From Tautonia marina (lineage in GTDB: Bacteria > Planctomycetota > Planctomycetia > Isosphaerales > Isosphaeraceae), in NCBI RefSeq assembly GCF_009177065.1, contig NZ_WEZF01000009.1:62001-126000 (forward strand): a DNA stretch of 64,000 nucleotides, written 5' to 3'. The notes below the pieces were generated by a model. That model was not told the origin of the DNA. It saw only the letters and a program-made list of their open reading frames with translations, and made no database searches. The translations under genes were made by a program, and so were the position numbers. Positions 9,557 to 18,843 of this stretch are shown piece by piece. The stretch's first letter is position 1, and every line of letters begins with the position of its first letter.

Positions 9557-11209
9557 ATGGGGGATAATCGGCAAACGTTGCCCTTCTCCGTGATCGTTGA
9601 CATCGTCCCGCGTGCGCAGTCTTTCGGAATGAATCACGATCCGACTCCCTCATCTCTGGGTTCGGTCCATGCTGCGCCGGTCGGTGACTCCGCGCCGGAA
9701 TTCGAGGAGACTCCCGATCTCCGCGACACCGCCACCATTTCTCCTGATGCCATCCTTGCCCAGGACGACGGCTTTACCCTCCGAGACGAACCTCCCCGCT
9801 CACTCATCGCCGTGGCCCGCAACTTCGGCAAATATCATCTCATCTGCGAGCTTGGTCGGGGTGGAATGGGGGTGGTGTACAAGGCTCGGCAAACGGATCT
9901 CGACCGGATCGTCGCCTTGAAGATGATCCTGTCGAGCCACCTTGCCTCAAACGATCAAATCGCGCGCTTCTATGCCGAGGCCCGATCGGCGGCCCGTCTC
10001 CGAGACCCGAGCATCGTCGGCATCTATGAGGTCGGCGAATACCGTGGTCAGCATTTCTTCACCATGGAGTATGTCGCCGGCAAGAGCCTCGCCCAGGTGA
10101 TCCGCGAAAACCGTCCGGGAATCGAGGAAACCTCTCGCCTGGTCATGATCGTTGCCCGCGCCGTCCATTACCTCCACCGCCAGGGGATGATCCATCGCGA
10201 TCTCAAACCGTCGAACATCCTGATCGATGAGGCGGGCAACCCCAATGTCTCCGACTTCGGGCTGGCCAAGCTCCTCGAAACCGAAGATGTCATGACCGCC
10301 TCGAATGCCATCGTGGGCACCCCTGGCTACATGGCTCCCGAGCAAGCGGCCGGCAAAGGGCGCGATGTCGGCCCGAGCAGCGACATCTATAGCCTCGGTG
10401 CCATTCTCTATGAGTGTCTAACGGGTCGCCCTCCGCACAACGGCCAGGCCGCGCTCGAAACGCTCGTCCAGGTCATCGAGGGAGAACCTCCCCATCCTCG
10501 CGAACTCAATCCGGCCATTCCCCGTCCGCTCGAAAAAATCTGCCTCAAGTGCCTGGAGAAAGACCCGTCCGACCGCTACGCCTCGGCCGGCGACCTTGCC
10601 GAAGACCTTGACCACTTCCTCCGGGGAGAACCCGTCGAGGCGACCCGAGGAGGCCCCTGGCACCGCCTTCGCCGCTGGGCTCGACGCGAGCCGGCGCTTG
10701 CCTCTCGTCTCGGCACGATGGCCGCCTGTGGCCTGATCGTCTACCTCAATCACACCTTGATTACCTGGACCCGATCGGCGTCGTCTCGGTCGATCGCCGT
10801 GGTCGTCATCTGGGCGCTTGCCTCATTCCTCTGCCAGCGTCTATTGCATCGGCACCGCTGGGCGAACCTGGCGCGCTATGCGTGGTCGGCCCTCGATGTC
10901 CTGCTGTTCAGCCTGCTCGTGTTCGAGATCCAGGGCCTCAACACCGCGCTCGTCTCCGGCTACTTCCTGTTGGTTTCAGCCTCGGGACTCTGGTTTCACG
11001 AACGAACAGTCTGGCTCACAACCTTCCTCTCCGTGACCGGCTATGCGGCCCTGGCCATCACTCAGGGTCTTCCCGAGCTCGGCTACGACGCTCCTTACCG
11101 GCACTTCGTCTTTGCCTCGGCCCTGGCGGCATCGGGGTTCGTCGTTTCGTATCAGGTCCGCCGGGTCCGAGCCTTGAGCAGCTATTACACCCACCGTCCC
11201 TTACCGTAG
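9557..11209 (+). CDS. Hanks-type serine/threonine protein kinase with C-terminal multi-spanning membrane domain
   Basis: A 550-residue protein with a complete eukaryotic-like kinase domain (about residues 90-360). The glycine loop is LGRGGMGVVYKA, the ATP-binding Lys is in IVALKMI, the catalytic loop is HRDLKPSNIL, the metal-binding motif is SDFGLAKL and the activation segment ends in GYMAPEQA. All catalytic residues are present. Instead of a sensor domain, the C-terminus (about 370-540) consists of roughly five to six hydrophobic helices with short loops, so the kinase is probably anchored with its catalytic domain in the cytoplasm. The start is uncertain: an ATG 72 bases downstream (MNHDPTP) is an alternative, and neither has a strong ribosome binding site. 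The end overlaps the convergent gene by nine bases. Such kinases are very numerous in planctomycetes; the target is unknown. Confidence 0.92.
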   Translation: MGDNRQTLPFSVIVDIVPRAQSFGMNHDPTPSSLGSVHAAPVGDSAPEFEETPDLRDTATISPDAILAQDDGFTLRDEPPRSLIAVARNFGKYHLICELGRGGMGVVYKARQTDLDRIVALKMILSSHLASNDQIARFYAEARSAARLRDPSIVGIYEVGEYRGQHFFTMEYVAGKSLAQVIRENRPGIEETSRLVMIVARAVHYLHRQGMIHRDLKPSNILIDEAGNPNVSDFGLAKLLETEDVMTASNAIVGTPGYMAPEQAAGKGRDVGPSSDIYSLGAILYECLTGRPPHNGQAALETLVQVIEGEPPHPRELNPAIPRPLEKICLKCLEKDPSDRYASAGDLAEDLDHFLRGEPVEATRGGPWHRLRRWARREPALASRLGTMAACGLIVYLNHTLITWTRSASSRSIAVVVIWALASFLCQRLLHRHRWANLARYAWSALDVLLFSLLVFEIQGLNTALVSGYFLLVSASGLWFHERTVWLTTFLSVTGYAALAITQGLPELGYDAPYRHFVFASALAASGFVVSYQVRRVRALSSYYTHRPLP

Positions 11210-12850
11210 CTGCTCGTTCCACACTCGCTCCTCCTCGGTCACGGTATGCAGGCCATGCTCGGTGTCAAGCCGAACAAGCGCCTCACCCAGCGTGCCGTTC
11301 GGGTCGTCTCGCACCATGATCGCCAATTGCCGAGCGATGACCTCCTGATCCTCCGGTTGTTCCCAGGCCCGGAATGCCTGTTCCGCCATCTCCGGACCCG
11401 CGTCCGAGGCATCTCCCGTCCGCCTGGCCAGCCGATCCCGGAGAACCTCCAACGGCGCGACCATGTTCAAGAAGACCGCCGGAACTCCCAGGGATCGGGC
11501 GGCCTTGAGGAACCGCAAGCGCTGCTCCTCTCGCGCAAAGCTGGCGTCCACCACGACCCGACGCCCTTCAAACAGCATCGCCTCGGCCCGTCGCAGACAC
11601 TCGGCATACGTCCGCTCGGTCCATTCCGATGTATAAATCCCCTCACCAAAATCGGCGGCGGCGGAATGCGTGGGACTCAGGCCCGCCAGCTCCTTCCGCA
11701 CCACGTCCGATCGGATCACCTCGAACCCGGATCGATCGGCCAGCCCCCGTGCCAGGGTCGATTTTCCGGCACCCGGAGCCCCAGCCACCAGCACAAGACA
11801 GGGCCGTCGGCTCGCGTCCTCCAGCTCTCCAAGTGCCCGCAACCAGTGCCCTCGCGCTTTCTGGATCGCCTCGGCCCGGTCCTCGTCGCTCCGCTCGGGC
11901 TGTAAGGCAGCCAATCCATCGACCTTCGCTCGAACCACCGCCCGGTAAGCGATGAAGAAGGGCCAGAGGGGCCGGCCTTCCTCATCTCCGGAAAGGGCTT
12001 CATAGGCCTGGATCACCGCCCTCACACCGGATCGATCCCCTCGCGCAGCAAGCAAATCCATCGCCAGGAATGCCAGATCTGCGACAGGATCGACCGACCG
12101 CAACCAATCGCTGAACTCGATGCAATCGACGATCACCAGATCGTCCGGCGGACAACGATCGGGTCTGAGATAAATGTGATCGAGACGCAAGTCTCCATGC
12201 CCATCGCACGGGACGCCCCGATCCGCTCTCGCCATCACCAGGGGCCGAAGCCGCTCGAGTTCCCAGTGCGTCAAGGCTCGGAGCCGATCAATGACCGATC
12301 GACTGACCGATCGTCCCACCAACGGCTCGGAGCTGACAAAATTGTCCTCCGCGTTGCGGGCCACCGCCTCGAACCCAGCCGCATCGGCGATCGCCGCGTT
12401 CCGATCAGCCAGTCCATAAAACGCGACCAGTCGAGCGACAATCGTCCCGATCGCGTGCTCCAGTTCCTGACCGCCCAACCCGCATTCCTTAACCTGATGC
12501 TTCAGCGTCATCGTCTCGTCGAGCCGCTCCATCTTCACGGCCCACTCAACCACATCACCTAGCCCCTCCATCCGGAGACGATCGCCCGATCGCGTCACCG
12601 GCACCACGCCGAGGTAGACGTTTGGGGCCAATCGACGGTTCAGTCGAATCTCCTCCTCACAAAAATGACGACGCCGTTCAAGGGTCGAAAAATCCACGAA
12701 TCCAAAATTCACCGACTTCTTCACCTTGTAGGCATACGGACCCGCCAGAAAGACGACCGAGATGTGCGTTTGATGGACCTCAACCGCATCGACCCGATGC
12801 TCATAGGCATCGGGTCGCGCAAGTGCGTCGATCAAGACCTCAATCTCCAT
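11201..12850 (-). CDS. Bifunctional phosphotransferase-like (APH fold) / P-loop AAA ATPase fusion protein
   Basis: A 549-residue two-domain protein. The N-terminal part (about 1-330) resembles the aminoglycoside-phosphotransferase/COG2187 fold: KVKKSVNFGFVDFSTLERR near the start, HGDLRLDHIYL as the Brenner-type catalytic loop and VIVDCIEFSDWLRSVDPVADLAF as the metal-binding segment. The C-terminal part (about 345-549) is a zeta-toxin/AAA_33-like kinase domain with Walker A GAPGAGKSTLARGL. Fusions of this kind are widespread in bacteria and are usually of unknown substrate; I do not regard it as an antibiotic-resistance gene. The gene lies 32 bases downstream of the gamma-glutamyltransferase gene on the same strand and may be co-transcribed with it. 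Confidence 0.85.
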   Translation of the reverse strand: MEIEVLIDALARPDAYEHRVDAVEVHQTHISVVFLAGPYAYKVKKSVNFGFVDFSTLERRRHFCEEEIRLNRRLAPNVYLGVVPVTRSGDRLRMEGLGDVVEWAVKMERLDETMTLKHQVKECGLGGQELEHAIGTIVARLVAFYGLADRNAAIADAAGFEAVARNAEDNFVSSEPLVGRSVSRSVIDRLRALTHWELERLRPLVMARADRGVPCDGHGDLRLDHIYLRPDRCPPDDLVIVDCIEFSDWLRSVDPVADLAFLAMDLLAARGDRSGVRAVIQAYEALSGDEEGRPLWPFFIAYRAVVRAKVDGLAALQPERSDEDRAEAIQKARGHWLRALGELEDASRRPCLVLVAGAPGAGKSTLARGLADRSGFEVIRSDVVRKELAGLSPTHSAAADFGEGIYTSEWTERTYAECLRRAEAMLFEGRRVVVDASFAREEQRLRFLKAARSLGVPAVFLNMVAPLEVLRDRLARRTGDASDAGPEMAEQAFRAWEQPEDQEVIARQLAIMVRDDPNGTLGEALVRLDTEHGLHTVTEEERVWNEQLR

Positions 12851-12882
12851 GTCAATCCCTCGACCGATGCCCGATCCTGGGC

Positions 12883-14577
12883 TCAGTAGCCGATCGCCGC
12901 GCCGTCTTTCCGAGGATCGGAGCCCCCCATCAGCACCCCACGCTCCAGATCAATCCGAATCGCCTGGTAACCTCCGTAACTCCCTGGCCGATCGTCAATC
13001 CGGTGCCCCTTCGCCTTCAGCGCGTTGCGAACGTCCGGCCCAATCCCCGATTCGAGCGAGACGGCTCCCCCGCCGTCTCCCGGCTGCCCCGTCGGCTCCG
13101 ACGATCCGAAATGACGGAACCGCGCCGCCTCTCCAGCCTCCTGAACATCCATCCCGAAATCGATCATGTTGCAAAGCACCTGCACATGACCTTGCGGCTG
13201 CATATCACCGCCCATCACGCCGAAGCTCAGCCAGGGACGACCATCCTTCGTCACAAACGCCGGAATGATCGTATGAAACGGTCGCTTGCCCGGTTCCAGA
13301 CGATTCGCGTGTGACGGATCCAGTGCGAACCACGAACCGCGATTCTGCAACGCGAACCCCAGGCCTCGGGGCACATGCTGCGATCCAAAACTGTGGAAAT
13401 TACTTTGGATCAGGCTCACGCAGTTGAAGTCCTTGTCCACGACCGTCAGATAAATCGTATCTCCCTGCTGCATCGGTCCCGGCTCAACCTCCGTCAGCGC
13501 TCGGTCCGGATCGACCAGGGCCGCTCGCGTTTCGGCATACTCCTTCGAAATCAGGCGATCAACCGGCACTTCGGCAAACGCCGGATCGGCGTAGTACGTC
13601 GCCCGATCCTCGAACGCCAGTTTCTTGGCCTCGATCATCAGATGCAACGCCTCGGCCGAGTTATGACCAAGACTTGCCAGATCGAAGCCTTCGAGGATGT
13701 TCAGCATTTGCAGCGCAGCGATCCCCTGGCCGTTCGGTGGCAGTTCCCAGACGTCGTACCCTCGGTAGTTCGTTGAAACGGGATCGACCCACGTACTTTC
13801 ATGCGATTCAAAGTCTTCCCGAGCAAACAGCCCGCCGACCTCGTTCGAGTACGCCACCATCGCCCTCGCCGGCGCACCACGATAAAAGGCCGCCGGACCT
13901 TCCTCCGCGATGAACCGCAGGGTTCGTGCCAGGTCAGGATTTCGGAAGACGTCGCCGAACCCGGGCGCCTTGCCTCCCGGCAGCAGACACTCAGCCGAGG
14001 ACGGAACCGCCGCAAGTCGCTCCTCGTCATCCTTCCAGTTCGCCGCGATCACCTCGCTGACCGGGAATCCCTCCTCGGCGTATTGGATCGCCGGAGCAAG
14101 CAAATCCGCCATCGGCATCGATCCGAACCGCTCGTGCAACGTGGCCCAGCCGTCCACGCAGCCAGGAACCGACCAGCTCAACGGCCCATAAATCGGGACA
14201 TACTCATGCCCTTGCTCACGGTAATAATCCATCGTCGCTCGTTTCGGAGCCCGCCCCGATGCGTTGAGACCTTGCAGCTTGCCCGACTTCGCATCCCAGA
14301 CGATTGCGAACAGGTCGCCGCCGATTCCGCAAGACATCGGCTCCACCACCCCGATCACCGCGTTCGCGGCGATCGCCGCGTCAATCGCGTTTCCGCCATC
14401 CTGCAAGACCCGGATGGCCGCCTGAACTGCCAGGGGTTGGCTCGTCGCGGCCATCCCCTGCCGGGCAAGCACGGCCGACCGAGTCTTGTGGATCGGCCCG
14501 GTCGGGCGGTCGTGGGCACTGGCGAGGCTGGTCATGGTGGCAACGAGCAACAGGGCCGACAAGGTCGAACGACTCAT
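12883..14577 (-). CDS. ggt: Gamma-glutamyltransferase family protein (Ntn hydrolase)
   Basis: A 564-residue secreted gamma-glutamyltransferase-like protein. It has a signal peptide (MSRSTLSALLLVATMTSLASA). The N-terminal large-subunit signature is QGMAATSQPLAVQAAIRVLQ followed by DGGNAIDAAIAANAV. The self-processing site is seen as GDTIYLTVVDKD, where the Thr is expected to become the new N-terminal nucleophile of the small subunit; the canonical E. coli context is TTHYSVVD. The C-terminal PFHTIIPAFVTKDGRPWLSFGVMGGDMQPQGHVQV block is typical (pieces of it at about residues 440-480). The protein would hydrolyse or transfer gamma-glutamyl groups, for example of glutathione, outside the cytoplasm. 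The altered residues after the catalytic Thr place it in a subgroup that includes acylase-like members, so the substrate is open. Confidence 0.9.
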   Translation of the reverse strand: MSRSTLSALLLVATMTSLASAHDRPTGPIHKTRSAVLARQGMAATSQPLAVQAAIRVLQDGGNAIDAAIAANAVIGVVEPMSCGIGGDLFAIVWDAKSGKLQGLNASGRAPKRATMDYYREQGHEYVPIYGPLSWSVPGCVDGWATLHERFGSMPMADLLAPAIQYAEEGFPVSEVIAANWKDDEERLAAVPSSAECLLPGGKAPGFGDVFRNPDLARTLRFIAEEGPAAFYRGAPARAMVAYSNEVGGLFAREDFESHESTWVDPVSTNYRGYDVWELPPNGQGIAALQMLNILEGFDLASLGHNSAEALHLMIEAKKLAFEDRATYYADPAFAEVPVDRLISKEYAETRAALVDPDRALTEVEPGPMQQGDTIYLTVVDKDFNCVSLIQSNFHSFGSQHVPRGLGFALQNRGSWFALDPSHANRLEPGKRPFHTIIPAFVTKDGRPWLSFGVMGGDMQPQGHVQVLCNMIDFGMDVQEAGEAARFRHFGSSEPTGQPGDGGGAVSLESGIGPDVRNALKAKGHRIDDRPGSYGGYQAIRIDLERGVLMGGSDPRKDGAAIGY

Positions 14578-14639
14578 GATTCTTTTTGCTCCGAGGACGA
14601 CGGGTAGACCCTCGATCGTCGCCCCGAAACCCAGCTATA

Positions 14640-15533
14640 TCAAGGCTCCGTCGCCCCCGTTCGACCAAATCGATCGTGACGGCCGTACCGACTCCGCCGC
14701 CGACTTTCCTCAAGGAAATAGTTTTCGTCGCGAAGAATTTGGACCTCGTTTTCGAGCCAACGGAGGCGATTGGCCAGTTCCTGCACGGCGGTTTCCACGT
14801 CTCGATTTCCCTGGTCGAAGTCGCTGAGACGCCGCTGATCGCGCTCGACCGCCAGGCGGGCGGCATCCCGTTCGGCCTCCATCAGATCACGCCAGATCCG
14901 CGTATCAGCCACCCGATAGAACGCCTGTTGCAACGCCATCGGCGAACTCAAACCATCCCGCACCGCCCGGAGAAAATTTTCCTGGCTGGCAAGTTCCGCC
15001 TCGACTTGCAGTTCAGCAGCCCTGAGCCTCGCCTCCTGCGCTTGCAGTCGAATTTGAGAGGCGAGCAGATCCCCTTCGATGCCCGCGCGCAGTTCCTCGA
15101 CATCCGGCTCAGGACTCCGGCCGAGAATGCGCCGTCGCATGGCGTCGAGCATCTGAGCAACCTGCTCCCGCTCGGCCTGGCGAGCTTCGAGTTGCGACTC
15201 GGCATCGGCCACCCGGACCTCAAGGATCTGAACCTGTCGGGGCGCAACCCCTCCGATCCGCTGCTGCCTGCGGTTTTCCTCCAGAATCATTCGCTCCAGT
15301 TCCAGAAACCGCTCCGCTTCACGCACGCGGACATCCCGGACGCGAAGCCGATTTTCCAGCAATTCCAATCGCTCGCGGGTCGTGTCCGAGAGATCCGCAG
15401 GCAACTCGTCCTGGACCGTGACATTGGGGTCGTCCGTCGCGTCCGCGTCCGGACGACCCGATGGTGCCTGCACGCCCACCGAACCTTCGACCACCATCAA
15501 CACACCCAGAACAACCGACCAGAGTAACGTCAT
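14640..15533 (-). CDS. Secreted coiled-coil protein, paralogue A (function unknown)
   Basis: A 297-residue protein of unknown function. It has an N-terminal hydrophobic segment (MTLLWSVVLGVLMVVEGSVG) that looks like a signal peptide. A long, charged, heptad-rich region follows from about residue 50 to 280, dominated by Glu, Arg, Gln, Leu and Ala. A Gly-rich break (RIGGVAPRQ) and a Pro-containing break (GRSPEPDVEEL) interrupt the coil at the same relative positions as in the paralogue immediately upstream. AGGGAG seven bases before the ATG supports this start. It is only 48 bases from the upstream paralogue, so the two are probably one operon. It superficially resembles the coiled-coil of outer-membrane efflux or adaptor proteins but has no barrel or lipoyl domain. 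Confidence 0.75.
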   Translation of the reverse strand: MTLLWSVVLGVLMVVEGSVGVQAPSGRPDADATDDPNVTVQDELPADLSDTTRERLELLENRLRVRDVRVREAERFLELERMILEENRRQQRIGGVAPRQVQILEVRVADAESQLEARQAEREQVAQMLDAMRRRILGRSPEPDVEELRAGIEGDLLASQIRLQAQEARLRAAELQVEAELASQENFLRAVRDGLSSPMALQQAFYRVADTRIWRDLMEAERDAARLAVERDQRRLSDFDQGNRDVETAVQELANRLRWLENEVQILRDENYFLEESRRRSRYGRHDRFGRTGATEP

Positions 15534-15581
15534 CGAGCGTCTCCCTATGATCGAAGATTCAAGCGAGCAAGTGCTTGCGGA

Positions 15582-16433
15582 TCAGGGCATCCGATTGCGA
15601 ATTCCCTGCAATTCCCAGTGAACCTGATAGAGTTCGTCTCGAAGGGTCTCGACAAGCGATTCCAAGACGTTGACGCGAGCCGCCAGGTCTTCCGTTCCCC
15701 GCTGACCGGCGAGGGGATCGCTCGCCTCCGGGTTGTCAAACTGCTCAAGCCGCCGCTTCGCCCGATCAAGAACCAGGCGGGCAACCTCCTGCTCAGCGAC
15801 CATGGTATCTCGCCAAGCGGTTGCCTCAGAAACGCGATGCGTGGCCTGTCGGATTCGGCCCGGCCCTTCGGTCCCACGCCGGACCGATTCGCGGAAGTGT
15901 TCGCGCTTCTGCTCCTCGGCCGTCAGCTGGGCCTGAGCGGCCTTCACGCGGGCCTGCCGGGCGCGGAGTTGGGCTTCCCGGATGCGCACTTCGTCGTCGA
16001 GGCGGGCGCGCTGTTCGTCCAGGTCCGGCTCCGGACTGGGCGAGGCAGCTACGCGGCGAACCTGCTCCAGTCGGATTGCCAGTTCATCGCGGTCGGCCTG
16101 TCGCGCTTCGAGCAATGCCTCGGCACCAGTCAACCGGGCTTCGGCCTCCTCAACCATCCGAGCGGGAATTCCGCCCGCCTCGCGCCGATCGCGGAGCGCC
16201 TGAAGAATGTCTCGCTCGAATTCGAGCTGGCGATCCGCCTCGCTGATGCGGGTCTCCCGGACGCGAAGCATCGCCTCCAGCATGGCCAGGTCTTCGGCAA
16301 GTTCCCGCGAGTACCCTTGATTCGCTTCTGTCTTCTCCTGCTCCTCGCCAGTTTGGGACGGATCGTCCTGACCGTGGGCGATCGGCACCATCACGCAGAA
16401 ACCAACCAAGACTCGAGCCAACGTGGTGATCAT
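15582..16433 (-). CDS. Secreted coiled-coil protein, paralogue B (function unknown)
   Basis: A 283-residue protein starting with a signal peptide (MITTLARVLVGFCVMVPIAHG) and continuing as a long coiled-coil. Segments parallel to the downstream gene are easy to see: LEAMLRVRETRISEADRQLE against LENRLRVRDVRVREAERFLE, GGIPARMVEEAEARL against GGVAPRQVQILEVRV, and SPSPEPDLDEQRA against GRSPEPDVEELRA. In the C-terminal third, ATHRVSEATAWRDTMVAEQ matches AFYRVADTRIWRDLMEAE. The two genes are therefore tandem duplicates that have diverged strongly. GGGAGGTG five bases before the ATG fixes the start; a longer in-frame extension upstream has no signal peptide. The ribokinase-like gene ends 34 bases upstream. 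Confidence 0.78.
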   Translation of the reverse strand: MITTLARVLVGFCVMVPIAHGQDDPSQTGEEQEKTEANQGYSRELAEDLAMLEAMLRVRETRISEADRQLEFERDILQALRDRREAGGIPARMVEEAEARLTGAEALLEARQADRDELAIRLEQVRRVAASPSPEPDLDEQRARLDDEVRIREAQLRARQARVKAAQAQLTAEEQKREHFRESVRRGTEGPGRIRQATHRVSEATAWRDTMVAEQEVARLVLDRAKRRLEQFDNPEASDPLAGQRGTEDLAARVNVLESLVETLRDELYQVHWELQGIRNRMP

Positions 16434-16467
16434 CGGACACCTCCCATCAATTGATTGCGCAAAAATG

Positions 16468-17397
16468 TCATGGGTCGGAAAGGAACCGTTCGATCTCCTC
16501 TCGGTGAGCCAGGCCACCCTGAGCGCCGGGCCTCGTGACCGCAAGCGACCCGGCCGCACAGGCAAAGACCGCGGCATCGACCGGCCCCCGTCCCTCGGCC
16601 AGTGCCACTGCCAATGCCCCGTTAAAGGCATCGCCCGCGCCGACCGTATCAACCGCCTTGACCTTGGGAGCCGGCACGAGGTTCTGTCCCCAATCACGAC
16701 CGAGCACCAGGCATCCCCGATCCCCGAGCGTGACGATCACCCCGCACCCGCCCCGATCTCGAAGTGCCTTGGCCGCCTCGATCGCCTGCTCGATAGTTTC
16801 CGTCGGCATCGTGGTCAGCTCGGCCGCTTCCTCTTGATTCGGCGTCAGGAAATCAACATGCGAAAGCATCTCCGTTTCCAGAATCGCTCGATCCGCCGGT
16901 GCAGGGTTGAGGATCGTCGTCATGCCGTTCGCCTTCGCGCGGGCCAGGCCCCGCGCGACCGTCGGCACCGGGACCTCCAGGCAGGCGAGCAATACACCTT
17001 TCCTCGGAAACGCGGCATCGGGCAGGGCGTCGATGTCGCTCGGCGTCAGATGCGCACTCGCTCCAGGAGCAACCCCGATCAGGTTCGCGCCGTCCTCACC
17101 AACGAAGATCAGGGCGACCTGATTCGCCTCGTCCGACACCGTCTTTGCAAAGCTTAGGTCAAGCCCTTCGTTCCGATCGTGCTCGACCAGCCATCGGCCG
17201 AAGTCGTCGTCACCCAGGGCGGTGAGAAACGTTACCTCGGCACCGGCTCGACGCGCCGCGACGGCCGCGTTCGCTCCCTTTCCCCCCGGCCCTCGGAGCA
17301 ATTCCCCACCCAGCAAGGTTTCCCCCGGTCGGGGAAGTCTTGGCAGGCGGATCGTCAAATCATAACCACTCGATCCGAGCACAACGACGCGGGGCAT
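16468..17397 (-). CDS. Ribokinase / PfkB-family carbohydrate kinase
   Basis: A 309-residue cytosolic PfkB-family sugar kinase, the normal length for ribokinase. The first PfkB signature is seen as GGKGANAAVAARRAGAEV near residue 40. The second is DTVGAGDAFNGALAVALAEG near residue 250, containing the catalytic Asp and the anion hole. NPAPADRAILE is also typical of RbsK. It would phosphorylate ribose or a related pentose or nucleoside at the 5-position using ATP. The ATG lies seven bases after the mnmE stop codon, so translation is probably coupled to mnmE. No transporter or regulator for ribose is nearby, so the substrate assignment is tentative. Confidence 0.87.
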   Translation of the reverse strand: MPRVVVLGSSGYDLTIRLPRLPRPGETLLGGELLRGPGGKGANAAVAARRAGAEVTFLTALGDDDFGRWLVEHDRNEGLDLSFAKTVSDEANQVALIFVGEDGANLIGVAPGASAHLTPSDIDALPDAAFPRKGVLLACLEVPVPTVARGLARAKANGMTTILNPAPADRAILETEMLSHVDFLTPNQEEAAELTTMPTETIEQAIEAAKALRDRGGCGVIVTLGDRGCLVLGRDWGQNLVPAPKVKAVDTVGAGDAFNGALAVALAEGRGPVDAAVFACAAGSLAVTRPGAQGGLAHREEIERFLSDP

Positions 17398-17404
17398 GGG
17401 TGGC

Positions 17405-18742
17405 TCACTTGCCGATGCAAAAACGTCGGAAGATACGATCCAGGATAGCGTCGTCGATCTCGGCGCCAATGACCCGCCCGAGTTCCTCGACCGCGTCGCG
17501 CAGATCGACCGCCACCAGTTCGTCTCCCGCTTCGAGGCGAATCGCCTCCGAAGCGTTCGCCAGCGCCTTCGACGCCCGGACCAGGCCATCGCGGCATCGG
17601 GCCGAGGTCAATCCGGTCGGGTCGTGCTCGGTCGCCCGCTCCCGGATCGTCCGAGCAATCGCGAGCCTCAGTGCATCAAGCCCTTGGCCGGAGGCGGCGC
17701 TGGTGGCGATCGTCCCGTCAGGAGGTTCTCCCTCGGCGCGATCCGCCTTGGTCCAGACAACCAGCCGAGGACGATCGTCGGGCAGATCGGCCACATGCGG
17801 GGCATCACCCGATCGGCAGTCGAGCAAGAGGTCGGCCCCCGCCGCCTGAGCGGCCCGAAGCGCCTGGGCCTCGGCCTCGATCGGGTCACCCGTCTCGTCG
17901 ATTCCTGCCGTGTCGATCAAATCGACCAGCAACTCCTGACATCGAATGGTCGCCGAGAGATAATCGCGTGTTGTTCCGGCGATTGGAGACACGAGGGCGT
18001 GATCCCCGCCTGTCAGGGCGTTAAAGAGACGACTCTTACCCGCGTTCGGCGGCCCGACCAGCACCACGCGCGGCAGCCCCGAGGGCCGATCGCGCCCCCG
18101 GAGCCGATCGGCCAGGGCGGCCAGTTCCCTCGCATCACGGGCCAGGTCGCCTGCCAGCCGTTGGCGACCGATCGGGTCCACGTCGGCCTCGTCGACGAAA
18201 TCGAGCCCCGCTTCGAGATGCGCGAGCGTGTCGAGCAGGCGATCCCGAACCGCCTCGATCGGCCCGGCCAGGCCGCCCGCAAGCTGCTGCAAGGCCGCCT
18301 CGACCTGCGCCGGGGACTGCGAGTCGATGACCGCCAGCACCGCCTCGGCCTGCGTCAGATCAATCCGCCCCGAGAGAAACGCTCTCAAGGTGAACTCACC
18401 CGGCTCGGCCAGCCTTGCCCCCCGATCCAGACAAAACCCGAGAACCCGACGGAGCAGGGGGGGCGATCCCGTCGTATGAATCTCGGCCATCGGCTGCCCG
18501 GTGTAGGTCCTTGAGCCGGGCCAGAACGTGACCGAGGCGTCGAGCGGCAGCCCCTCCAGATCAATCGTCCCCGATCGCCACGAGGGGCGAGTGGGATCCG
18601 GTTCCTGGCCCTCATCGAGCCTGACGACCGACCGGGCGATCGTCAGAGATTCCGGTCCCGAAAGTCTGACCAGCCCCCGGAGGGCGGGTCCGGGGGGGCT
18701 GGCAATCGCGGCGATGGTGTCAAACGTGTCAAACGAGGCCAT
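17405..18742 (-). CDS. mnmE: tRNA modification GTPase MnmE
   Basis: A 445-residue MnmE (TrmE). With MnmG it installs the (carboxymethyl)aminomethyl group on U34 of certain tRNAs in the cytosol. The N-terminal folate-binding domain starts DTIAAIASPPGPALRGLVRL, and GEFTLRAFLSGRIDLTQAEA is a near-invariant helix segment. The inserted G domain has G1 GPPNAGKSRL, a G2 loop in AGTTRDY, G3 DTAG and a G4 that reads TKAD in place of NKxD. The protein ends in FCIGK, the conserved C-terminal motif with the functional Cys. It lies 101 bases downstream of yidC on the same strand, the usual yidC-mnmE order, and is followed tightly by the sugar kinase gene. Confidence 0.96.
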   Translation of the reverse strand: MASFDTFDTIAAIASPPGPALRGLVRLSGPESLTIARSVVRLDEGQEPDPTRPSWRSGTIDLEGLPLDASVTFWPGSRTYTGQPMAEIHTTGSPPLLRRVLGFCLDRGARLAEPGEFTLRAFLSGRIDLTQAEAVLAVIDSQSPAQVEAALQQLAGGLAGPIEAVRDRLLDTLAHLEAGLDFVDEADVDPIGRQRLAGDLARDARELAALADRLRGRDRPSGLPRVVLVGPPNAGKSRLFNALTGGDHALVSPIAGTTRDYLSATIRCQELLVDLIDTAGIDETGDPIEAEAQALRAAQAAGADLLLDCRSGDAPHVADLPDDRPRLVVWTKADRAEGEPPDGTIATSAASGQGLDALRLAIARTIRERATEHDPTGLTSARCRDGLVRASKALANASEAIRLEAGDELVAVDLRDAVEELGRVIGAEIDDAILDRIFRRFCIGK

Positions 18743-18843
18743 CGGGGGTTCGGCTCACCGAGGCCAGTCGGGAAGTCCTGACGCAATCACAAGCCAAGGG
18801 GAAGTGAACCGCAATGCTTCGGCCCCGCCTCCCGAATCGGCGA

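Noticed and set aside
11201-12850. Antibiotic resistance by aminoglycoside phosphotransferase
   Set aside because: The domain is the COG2187-like half of a widespread fusion with a P-loop kinase and has no specific resistance signature.
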